NCBI RefSeq assembly: GCF_003448965.1
Contig: NZ_QRGC01000026.1
Location: forward strand, 28,514-92,513
Direction: 5' to 3'
Length of the DNA: 64,000 nucleotides
From: Oceanicella sp. SM1341
GTDB lineage: Bacteria > Pseudomonadota > Alphaproteobacteria > Rhodobacterales > Rhodobacteraceae
In this document: positions 46,595 through 56,387 of the stretch, piece by piece
How positions within the stretch are numbered: the stretch's first letter is position 1
Layout of the letters: each line of letters opens with the position of its first letter
Made by a program: the position numbers and the translations under genes
Notes under the pieces: model-generated
Seen by the model: the letters and a program-made list of their open reading frames with translations, nothing else
What the model was told of the DNA's origin: nothing
The model's database searches: none

Positions 46595-46609
46595 CATTAA
46601 TCCTGTGCC
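46595..46609 (-). repeat. Subterminal repeat, right copy
   Basis: Exact inverted copy of the GGCACAGGATTAATG block at 9573-9587. Between it and the tip lie two near-copies of GGAATGGACAA (46610-46620 and 46629-46640), spaced about two helical turns apart, which are further candidate transposase sites. Confidence 0.78.
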
Positions 46610-46646
46610 GGAATGGACAAATTACCCCGGAAATGGACAAGATTTA

Positions 46647-46658
46647 GTGGGTCCTACA
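46647..46658 (-). repeat. Right terminal inverted repeat
   Basis: GTGGGTCCTACA, the exact inverted copy of the left tip at 9460-9471; it ends in the canonical ACA. Confidence 0.92.
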
Positions 46659-46663
46659 CCCGA
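46659..46663. repeat. Target site duplication CCCGA, right copy
   Basis: Directly follows the terminal ACA and equals 9455-9459. It lies 19 bases from the last base of the nrdJ stop codon. Confidence 0.92.
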
Positions 46664-46682
46664 CCTGTGGCCGGTCAGCAAC

Positions 46683-48962
46683 TCAACCGCACTTGGAGTG
46701 GCCGCAGGAGGAGCAGGTCATGCAGCCCTCGACCATCATCAGCGTGTACTGGCCGCAGCTCGGGCAGGCCGGGCCGCGGGGCTTCTCGCCGACGCGCATC
46801 GCCTCGGCGCGCGGGTCGGTCTTCAGGCCCAGGCCCTCGCCGGCGATGAAGCCGGTCTCGACCAGGTGACGCTCGATCACCCCGCCGATCGCCGCGAGGA
46901 TGGAGGGCACGTACTTGCCCTGCACCCAGGCGCCGCCGCGGGGGTCGAACACCGCCTTCAGCTCCTCGACCACGAAGCTCACGTCGCCGCCGCGGCGGAA
47001 CACGGCCGAGATCATCCGCGTCAGCGCCACGGTCCAGGCGTAATGCTCCATGTTCTTGGAGTTGATGAACACCTCGAAGGGCCGCCGGCGCCCGCCCACG
47101 ATCACGTCGTTGATGGTGATGTAGATGGCGTGCTCGCTCTCGGGCCACTTGATCTTGTAGGTCTGGCCCTCGAGGGTCTCCGGGCGGTCGAGCGGGTCGG
47201 CGATGTAGACGACATCACCGGTGTGCTCGGCCACCTCGTCCTCCTTCTTGGTCTCCACCTTCTCGGCGGCGACGGAGAGGACGGAGCCGGTCACGTCGTT
47301 CGGCCGGTAGGTGGTGCAGCCTTTGCAGCCCTGGTCCCAGGCCTCCATGTAGACTTCCTTGAAGCTCTCGAAGGAGATGTCCTCGGGGCAGTTGATGGTC
47401 TTGGAGATGCTCGAGTCGATCCATTTCTGCGCCGCGGCCTGCATGCGCACATGGGCGAGCGGCGGCAGGGTCTGGGCGTTCACGAAGTAGTCGGGCAGTT
47501 CGGCATCGGCGCCGAACATGTCGCGGTACATCTGCACCGCGTAGTCGACCACCTCCTCCTCGGTGCGCGAGCCGTCGGGCTGCAGCACCTTGCGGGTGTA
47601 GGCATAGGCGAAGACCGGCTCGATGCCGCTCGAGACATTGCCCGCGTAGAGCGAGATGGTGCCCGTCGGCGCGATGGAGGTCAGCAGCGCGTTGCGGATG
47701 CCGTGCTCGGCGATGGCGGCGCGCACGTCCTCGTCCATCTCGGCGAGGGAGCCGGAGGCGAGGTATTTATCCTTGTCGAACAGCGGGAAGGCGCCCTTCT
47801 CCTTCGCCAGCAGCGCCGAGGCCATGTAGGAGGCGCGGGCGATGGCGTGCAGCCAGTCCTCGGTCTGGGTGGCGGCCTCCTCGGTGCCATAGGTGAGGCC
47901 GAGCATCAGCAGCGCGTCGGCGAGGCCGGTCACGCCGAGGCCGATGCGGCGCTTGTTCTGCGCCTCTTCCGCCTGGGCGGGCAGCGGGAAGCGCGAGGCG
48001 TCGACCACGTTGTCCATCATCCGCACCGCGGTGGCGACCAGCTCGCCCAGTTCCTCGATATCGAGGGCGGCATCGGCCGAGAACGGGTTCTTCACCAGCC
48101 GCGCGAGGTTGATCGAGCCGAGCAGGCAGGCGCCGTAGGGCGGCAGGGGCTGCTCGCCGCAGGGGTTGGTGGCCGCGATCGTCTCGCAATAGGCGAGGTT
48201 GTTCATCTTGTTGATGCGGTCGATGAAGATCACGCCCGGCTCGGCGTAATCATAGGTCGACTGCATGATGCGGTTCCACAGGTCGCGCGCCTGCACGGTG
48301 CGGTAGACCTTGCCCTTGAAGACGAGGTCCCAGCTGCCGTCGGCCTTCACCGCGTCCATGAACGGGTCGGTGACCAGCACGGAGAGGTTGAACATGCGCA
48401 GGCGGGCGGGATCGCGCTTGGCGGTGATGAAATCCTCGATGTCGGGGTGGTCGCAGCGCATGGTGGCCATCATCGCGCCGCGGCGCGAGCCCGCCGACAT
48501 GATGGTGCGGCACATCGCGTCCCACACGTCCATGAAGGAGAGCGGGCCGGAGGCGTCGGCTCCCACGCCCTTCACCGGCGCGCCGCGCGGGCGGATGGTG
48601 GAGAAGTCGTAGCCGATGCCGCCGCCCTGCTGCATGGTGAGCGCGGCTTCCTTGAGCATGTCGAAGATGCCGGCCATCGAATCCGGCACCGTGCCCATCA
48701 CGAAGCAGTTGAACAGGGTCACCGAGCGCTCGGTGCCGGCGCCGGCCAGGATGCGGCCGGCGGGCAGGTAGCGGAAGTCCTCCAGCGCGTGGTAGAATTT
48801 CTCCTCCCAGGCCGCGGGATCAGCCTCCACCGCGGCGAGGGAGCGCGCGACGCGGCGCCAGCTGTCTTCCACCGTCGCGTCATGCGCCGTGCCGCCCGCT
48901 TCCTTGAAGCGGTACTTCATGTCCCAGATCTGTTCGGCGATGGGGCTGGTGAAACGGGTCAT
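46683..48962 (-). CDS. nrdJ: Adenosylcobalamin-dependent ribonucleotide reductase (class II)
   Basis: A 759-residue class II ribonucleotide reductase, which makes deoxyribonucleotides with coenzyme B12 and needs no oxygen or second subunit. Family landmarks: LFNCFVMGTVPDSM, QQGGGIGYDFSTIRPRGAPVKG, NPCGEQPLPPYGACLLGSINLARLV, APTGTISLYAG, and a C-terminal cysteine-rich tail CPSCGQYTLMMVEGCMTCSSCGHSKCG. ATG at 48962 has GGAGA upstream. Two NrdR-like boxes lie upstream. The gene is complete despite the transposon 24 bases past its stop. Confidence 0.95.
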   Translation of the reverse strand: MTRFTSPIAEQIWDMKYRFKEAGGTAHDATVEDSWRRVARSLAAVEADPAAWEEKFYHALEDFRYLPAGRILAGAGTERSVTLFNCFVMGTVPDSMAGIFDMLKEAALTMQQGGGIGYDFSTIRPRGAPVKGVGADASGPLSFMDVWDAMCRTIMSAGSRRGAMMATMRCDHPDIEDFITAKRDPARLRMFNLSVLVTDPFMDAVKADGSWDLVFKGKVYRTVQARDLWNRIMQSTYDYAEPGVIFIDRINKMNNLAYCETIAATNPCGEQPLPPYGACLLGSINLARLVKNPFSADAALDIEELGELVATAVRMMDNVVDASRFPLPAQAEEAQNKRRIGLGVTGLADALLMLGLTYGTEEAATQTEDWLHAIARASYMASALLAKEKGAFPLFDKDKYLASGSLAEMDEDVRAAIAEHGIRNALLTSIAPTGTISLYAGNVSSGIEPVFAYAYTRKVLQPDGSRTEEEVVDYAVQMYRDMFGADAELPDYFVNAQTLPPLAHVRMQAAAQKWIDSSISKTINCPEDISFESFKEVYMEAWDQGCKGCTTYRPNDVTGSVLSVAAEKVETKKEDEVAEHTGDVVYIADPLDRPETLEGQTYKIKWPESEHAIYITINDVIVGGRRRPFEVFINSKNMEHYAWTVALTRMISAVFRRGGDVSFVVEELKAVFDPRGGAWVQGKYVPSILAAIGGVIERHLVETGFIAGEGLGLKTDPRAEAMRVGEKPRGPACPSCGQYTLMMVEGCMTCSSCGHSKCG

Positions 48963-49044
48963 GAGCGGTCTCCGGCAGGGTCGGCAACAAGGGGGCGATA
49001 CTACCCCCACCGCTGCCGCATGGCAATCGGATAAACAGGGTAGA

Positions 49045-49060
49045 GCACAAGTGGTTGTGG
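49045..49060 (-). promoter_or_regulatory. NrdR box, nrdJ-proximal
   Basis: CCACAACCACTTGTGC read toward nrdJ. It fits the consensus acaCwAyataTwGtgt at about 11-12 of 16 positions, including the CAC/GTG arms. It lies exactly 31 bases centre-to-centre from the second box, the spacing typical of NrdR tandem sites. Confidence 0.7.
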
Positions 49061-49075
49061 TTTGCAGTGTCTGGG

Positions 49076-49091
49076 CCGCGATATGCAGCGT
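49076..49091 (-). promoter_or_regulatory. NrdR box, nrdJ-distal
   Basis: ACGCTGCATATCGCGG read toward nrdJ; about 11 of 16 consensus positions match. It forms the tandem pair with the box at 49045-49060. Confidence 0.6.
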
Positions 49092-49232
49092 GGCCTCACT
49101 TGCCATGCCCTGCCGTCTCGTGCAAGAGATTCCTCGGGCGGGGTCCGGGGCCTCGTGTCGCGCCCTGCCCTTTCCGTCGCCGGGCGCGGCGGTTATACCC
49201 CGTCCCTGACGAAGCGAAAGGGGAGAATTCCG

Positions 49233-49679
49233 ATGGCCGGTCCTCTGAACATGGTGAAGCTCTGCGTGGGCGCGGACGAGGTGGAAGACCTCGTGCTGTG
49301 GCAGCGCCTGCGCATGGAGGAGGCCGCCGCGGCGGGCCGCCCGGCGAATCCCCGCCATGTCACGCGCATGTGGCCCAAGCGGGCGGAGGAGATCCTCGCC
49401 GGCGGCTCGCTCTACTGGGTGTTCCGCGGCGAGATCCGCGCGCGCCAGCGCATCACCGGCTTCGAGGAAGTGTTCGGCGAGGACGGCGTTCGCCGCTGCG
49501 CCATCCAGCTCGACCCGGAGGTGGTGCTCACCCGGGTGCGCCCGCGCCGCGCCTTCCAGGGCTGGCGCTACCTCGCCGCCGAGGACGCGCCGGCCGACCT
49601 CGACGCCGCCGGCGCCGAGGACCGCGCCAGCCTGCCCGAGGCCCTGCGCCGCCACCTCGACGACATCGGCATCGGCTGA
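49233..49679 (+). CDS. DUF1489 family protein
   Basis: A 148-residue protein beginning MAGPLNMVKLCVGADEVEDLVLWQ, followed by HVTRMWPKRAEEILAGGSLYWVFRGEIRARQRITGF, which matches the alphaproteobacterial DUF1489 family over its whole length. Function unknown. AAAGGGGAG lies just before the ATG. It is divergent from nrdJ. Confidence 0.85.
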   Translation: MAGPLNMVKLCVGADEVEDLVLWQRLRMEEAAAAGRPANPRHVTRMWPKRAEEILAGGSLYWVFRGEIRARQRITGFEEVFGEDGVRRCAIQLDPEVVLTRVRPRRAFQGWRYLAAEDAPADLDAAGAEDRASLPEALRRHLDDIGIG

Positions 49680-50269
49680 GGGCGGGCCGCGCGACCACCG
49701 CACGGGGCCGCGTTCGAATGCCTTCGTCTCCGCCTTCAGCAGGCCCGTTTCGCGACGTTTTTCCGTGACCGGCACGCGGGCCGGTTTCCCGGGCCCGCCG
49801 GCGGCGCCGGTTGCCTTGCGGCCCCGGGCGCGGGGCGGGCGAAGCGGCCGTCGAGCACCCTGCCCTCCTCCGGCACGCCGAGCCAGCGCAGCATCGGGAT
49901 CACCCGCGCGCGCGAATTCGCGTCAGCGTTCCTGCCCGGATCTGCTCGCCCGGTGCAATCTCCCGCAGGCTTCCCCGCCTTCGGAGGTGCGCTGAGCCGG
50001 GCCCGGCGGCGGGGGGGCCCCGCGCTACGGCCTTCGCTGCGCAAGCCGGGCGGCGGGCCGCGCGCTCGGGTCAGCCTGTCTGCCCCTGCGGGCTTTCCCC
50101 GCCTGCCCGACCGCCGTCGTCGGATGCAGTGAGCGGCCGCGCCCCGGGTCCGGGGAAGGCAGCCGCCGGGCCGGCGCCTGCCCGGTGAATTCGTCGGATG
50201 CGACGAGCCGGGCGCCCGCCGGCCGTGCCAGTCTCCCCCGGGACAGGACGCATCGCAGGGAGGCGGCAG
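49680..50269. other. Gene-free GC-rich region before the thiolase operon
   Basis: About 590 very GC-rich bases. A minus-strand frame (about 49894-49738, MLRWLGVPEEGRVLDGRFARP) has no ribosome site and is not called. The right end holds the promoter of the thiolase operon with the TCGTCG palindrome at 50191-50206 and a half-site (TCGTCGGATG) at 50118-50127. Confidence 0.5.
50191..50206. promoter_or_regulatory. Operator candidate 1: TCGTCG-N4-CGACGA
   Basis: Perfect palindrome TCGTCG gatg CGACGA, 64 bases upstream of the thiolase start. The same 6-4-6 palindrome is present before the dctP-like gene (55075-55090) and the acyl-CoA ligase gene (59116-59131). Confidence 0.75.
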
Positions 50270-53222
<2,953 letters not shown>

Positions 53223-53242
53223 GGCGCCGGAGGGGAGGAGAG

Positions 53243-53773
53243 ATGCGCACTTTCGGACGCGGGATCGGCCTGCTCACGCGCGGCCTCGTGCTGCTGGGCG
53301 GCGCGAGCGTGGCGCTGATGATGCTGCACGTGAGCGCCGAGATCGTGCTGCGCGCGGCCTTCAACCGGCCGCTGCCGGGCACCATCACCATCGTGGCGAA
53401 CTATTACATGATCTTCGCCGCCTTCGCGCCGCTCGCGCTGCTCGAGCAGCGCGACGAGCACATTTCGGTGGACATCTTCACCGCCGCCCTGCCCGCCCGG
53501 ACCCGGCGCCTGCTGGAGGTGGCGGTGCGCGGGCTCACGGTGGCGGTGCTCACGCTGCTCGCGCTGCGCACCGGGGCGGAGGCGCTGGCCAAGGCCGCGA
53601 TCGGCGCCTCGGTCACGCAGGGGGCCTCCTCGGTGCCGGTCTGGCCGGCGTATTTCGTGCTGCCGCTGGGCGCGGGGGCCATGGCGCTGGTGGCCGCCAT
53701 CCGCATGGCCGAGGCCGCGATGGGCGGTGATGCCGGCCTGCCCGGCCCGCCTGCCGGGGAGCGCGCGGAATGA
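53243..53773 (+). CDS. TRAP transporter small permease (DctQ-type)
   Basis: A 176-residue membrane protein with four predicted helices, containing SAEIVLRAAFNRPLPGT and ALLEQRDEHISVDIFT, typical of DctQ-type subunits. It is the small membrane component of a tripartite ATP-independent transporter and overlaps the large permease gene by 4 bases. Confidence 0.9.
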   Translation: MRTFGRGIGLLTRGLVLLGGASVALMMLHVSAEIVLRAAFNRPLPGTITIVANYYMIFAAFAPLALLEQRDEHISVDIFTAALPARTRRLLEVAVRGLTVAVLTLLALRTGAEALAKAAIGASVTQGASSVPVWPAYFVLPLGAGAMALVAAIRMAEAAMGGDAGLPGPPAGERAE

Positions 53774-55074
53774 GCGATGTCGCCATCGGCTTCTCGGGGC
53801 TGGGGGTGCTGCTCGTGCTGCTCGCCCTGCGCACGCCCATCGGGGTGGCGCTGATCGCGGTTTCCTTCGGCGGGCTCTGGGTGCTGATGGGCTGGCGGGT
53901 GGCCTGGGGCGCGCTCGGCACCCTGCCGTTCCAGTTCGCGGCCAACTGGGTGCTGTCCTCGGTGCCGATGTTCCTGCTGCTGGGCTTCATCTGCTACCAC
54001 ACCCGGCTCACCGAGGGGCTGTTCGCGGCGGCGCGGCTCTGGCTCGGGCGGCTGCCCGGCGGGCTGGGAGTGGCGGCCATCGCGGGCTCGGCGGGCTTTG
54101 CGGCGGTCTCCGGCTCCTCCATCGCCTGTTCGGCCACCATGGGCCGCATCGCCGTGCCCGAGATGGTGAAGGGGCGCTACGACCCGGGCTTTGCCACCGG
54201 CATCGTGGCCGTGGCCGGCACCATCGGCGCGCTCATCCCGCCCTCGATCATCATGATCCTGTTCGGCATCGTGGCGCAGGAGAGCATCGCGGCGCTGTTC
54301 CTCGCCGGCATCGCGGCGGGGGTGATCACCGCGCTCGCCTACGCGCTCCTGGTGATCGTGCGGGTGCGGCTGAACCCCCGGCTGGCGCCGCCGGCCGCGG
54401 TGCACGCCACCCGGCGCCAGAAGCTCGCCGCCCTGCGCGACACCTGGCCCATCGCCGCCACCATGGTGGGCATCTTCGCCGGGCTCTTCGGCGGCATCTT
54501 CACCCCCACCGAGGCCGGGGCGGTGGGCGCCGCCCTCGCCACGCTGGTGGCGCTGGTGCGGGGCAGCTTCACCCGGGCGCGCTTCGCCGCCGCCGTCACC
54601 GAGACGCTGATGGCCACCGGCATGCTGCTGTTCGTGGCCGTTGGCGCGAGCCTGCTCACCCGGTTCCTCGCGCTCTCGGGCGCCTCGGACGCGCTGTCGC
54701 GCCTGCTCATCGGCACCGACGTGCCCTTCGCGCTGATGATGCTCGGCCTGGTGCTGGTCTACCTGGTGCTGGGCATGTTCCTCGAACCCATCGGCGCGAT
54801 GCTGCTCACCCTGCCCGTCGTGCTGCCGGTGGTCGAGGCCTACGGCATGTCGCCCATCCTGTTCGGCGTCGTGCTCACCAAGCTGCTGGAAATCGGCATG
54901 CTCACGCCCCCGGTGGGCATGAACGTCTTCGTGATCAAGAGCGTGGTGGGCGGGCTCGTGCCGGTCCAGGCCATCTTCCGCAACGTGGCGGTGTTCATCG
55001 TGGTGGATCTCGCCATCGTGGCGCTGCTGATCGCGGTGCCGGGGCTGGCGCTGTGGCTGCCGGGGCACCTGTGA
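53770..55074 (+). CDS. TRAP transporter large permease (DctM-type)
   Basis: A 434-residue polytopic protein with the DctM-type segments VPMFLLLGFICYHTRL, GSAGFAAVSGSSIACSATMGRIAVPEMVKGRYDPGFATGIVAVAGTIGALIPPSI and IFTPTEAGAVGA. It forms the sodium-coupled channel of the TRAP system. Its gene ends just before the operator-like palindrome that precedes the binding-protein gene. Confidence 0.93.
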   Translation: MSDVAIGFSGLGVLLVLLALRTPIGVALIAVSFGGLWVLMGWRVAWGALGTLPFQFAANWVLSSVPMFLLLGFICYHTRLTEGLFAAARLWLGRLPGGLGVAAIAGSAGFAAVSGSSIACSATMGRIAVPEMVKGRYDPGFATGIVAVAGTIGALIPPSIIMILFGIVAQESIAALFLAGIAAGVITALAYALLVIVRVRLNPRLAPPAAVHATRRQKLAALRDTWPIAATMVGIFAGLFGGIFTPTEAGAVGAALATLVALVRGSFTRARFAAAVTETLMATGMLLFVAVGASLLTRFLALSGASDALSRLLIGTDVPFALMMLGLVLVYLVLGMFLEPIGAMLLTLPVVLPVVEAYGMSPILFGVVLTKLLEIGMLTPPVGMNVFVIKSVVGGLVPVQAIFRNVAVFIVVDLAIVALLIAVPGLALWLPGHL

Positions 55075-55090
55075 TCGTCGCAACCGACGA
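55075..55090. promoter_or_regulatory. Operator candidate 2: TCGTCG-N4-CGACGA
   Basis: TCGTCG caac CGACGA, directly after the large-permease stop and 81 bases upstream of the binding-protein start. Its presence suggests that the binding-protein gene has its own regulated promoter. Confidence 0.75.
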
Positions 55091-55170
55091 GGCAGCGCCC
55101 GGCCCCGCGCGCCAGACTGGGGCAAACGATGCGACTCGCAACCAGCATCGCGAACCCCCGGGAGGATGAC

Positions 55171-56304
55171 ATGATCAGCAGACTGACCCTCGCCGCCGGC
55201 GTGCTGGCGCTCAGCGCCGGCGCGGGCGCCGCCCAGACCCTCACCTATGCCACCGGCTTCCCGCCCGGCTCGGACGCGGTGCTGGCCGCCGAGACCTATG
55301 CCGCGGCGATGGAGGAGCACTCGGGCGGCGCGCTCTCGGTGAAGGTGTTTCCCATGTCGCTGCTGAGCTTCGCCGAGACCTCCTCGGGCCTGCGCGACGG
55401 CATCGCCGACATCGGCTGGGTGGCCACGGCCTATTTCCCGGCCGAGTACCCGCACATAAACCTCATCGCCGAGCTGTCGCTGCTCACCACGATGGACGAT
55501 GTCGAGGGCCGCGAGGGGCTGGCCTATGCCGGGGCGATGGCCGAGTACATCTTCGGCGCCTGCGCCGCGTGCCGGGCCGATTTCGCCGCACAGAACCAGG
55601 TGTTCACCGGCGCGGCCTCCTCCACCCCCTACGGGCTGCAATGCACCGGGCCGGTGGCGAGCCTCGATGCGCTGAAGGGCAAGCGCCTGCGCGTGGCGGG
55701 CTCGCAATGGTCCCGCTGGGCGCAGGCGGTGGGGGCGACACCGGTGTCGCTGCCACTCAACGAGGTCTACGAGGGCCTCAGCCAGGGGGTGATCGACTGC
55801 GTGATCACCTCCGCGCCCGAGATCACCAACATGGGGCTGATCGACGTGGTGAAGGCGGTGGACATGTCCACCCCCGGCGGGGTCTATGCCGCGAACGGGC
55901 CGGTGAACATGAACGCCGCCACCTGGGCCGCGCTCTCCGACGAGGGCCGCGAGGCGGTGCTGCGCGCCGGGGCCGCCTTCGCCGCCGATGTCTCCTGGCG
56001 CTACGAGGAAGGCGCTGCACGCGCCCTCGAGGCGGCGCGGGAGAAGGGCGTGGAGGTCACCGCGCCCGACCCCGCGCTCTCGGAGGCCACCGCCGCCTTC
56101 ATCGCGCAGGACCTCGACTCGATCGCCACCTACTACGCCGAGACCCACGGCATCGCGGATGCCGGCGAGATCGTGGCCGCTTTCCGGCCCATCCTGGAGA
56201 AATGGATCGGCCTCACCCGCGAGGTGGGCTCGGCCGCGGAGCTGGAGCAGCTCTACTGGGACGAGGTCTACTCGGGCGTGGACGCCTCCACCTACGGGCA
56301 GTAA
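55171..56304 (+). CDS. TRAP transporter periplasmic binding protein (DctP-type)
   Basis: A 377-residue secreted binding protein. Residues 1-21 form a signal peptide (MISRLTLAAGVLALSAGAGAA). The mature part shows the DctP-type features FPPGSDAVLAAETYAAAMEEHSGG, LRDGIADIGWVATAYFPAEYP, and GKRLRVAGSQWSRWAQAVGATPVSLPLNEVYEGLSQGVIDCVITS. GGGAGG lies before the ATG. The ligand is likely an organic acid, possibly the substrate of the acyl-CoA ligase. Confidence 0.92.
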   Translation: MISRLTLAAGVLALSAGAGAAQTLTYATGFPPGSDAVLAAETYAAAMEEHSGGALSVKVFPMSLLSFAETSSGLRDGIADIGWVATAYFPAEYPHINLIAELSLLTTMDDVEGREGLAYAGAMAEYIFGACAACRADFAAQNQVFTGAASSTPYGLQCTGPVASLDALKGKRLRVAGSQWSRWAQAVGATPVSLPLNEVYEGLSQGVIDCVITSAPEITNMGLIDVVKAVDMSTPGGVYAANGPVNMNAATWAALSDEGREAVLRAGAAFAADVSWRYEEGAARALEAAREKGVEVTAPDPALSEATAAFIAQDLDSIATYYAETHGIADAGEIVAAFRPILEKWIGLTREVGSAAELEQLYWDEVYSGVDASTYGQ

Positions 56305-56370
56305 CCTCGGCGCGGAAGAAACGCCCCCCGGCGGCCGCCGTGCCGCCGGAAGGGGCGTCATGGTGCGCCC

Positions 56371-56382
56371 GGGGGGGGGGGG
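56371..56382. repeat. G12 homopolymer before the LuxR regulator
   Basis: Twelve consecutive G residues end just before AGGCG and the GTG start at 56388; they form part of the ribosome binding region. An ATG at 56360 lies upstream and is out of frame by one base at this tract length. Confidence 0.85.
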
Positions 56383-56387
56383 AGGCG

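Larger units (their letters stand above)
48963..49232. promoter_or_regulatory. nrdJ / DUF1489 divergent upstream region
   Basis: A 270-base divergent intergenic region containing two NrdR-like boxes (49045-49060 and 49076-49091). I looked for a cobalamin riboswitch in the nrdJ leader and did not recognise one. Confidence 0.6.

Noticed and set aside
46581..49034. Long plus-strand frame opposite nrdJ
   Set aside because: Antisense shadow of a clearly recognised ribonucleotide reductase gene.
48963..49232. Cobalamin riboswitch in the nrdJ leader
   Set aside because: The conserved B12-box and core sequences were not found by eye; NrdR-like boxes explain regulation better.
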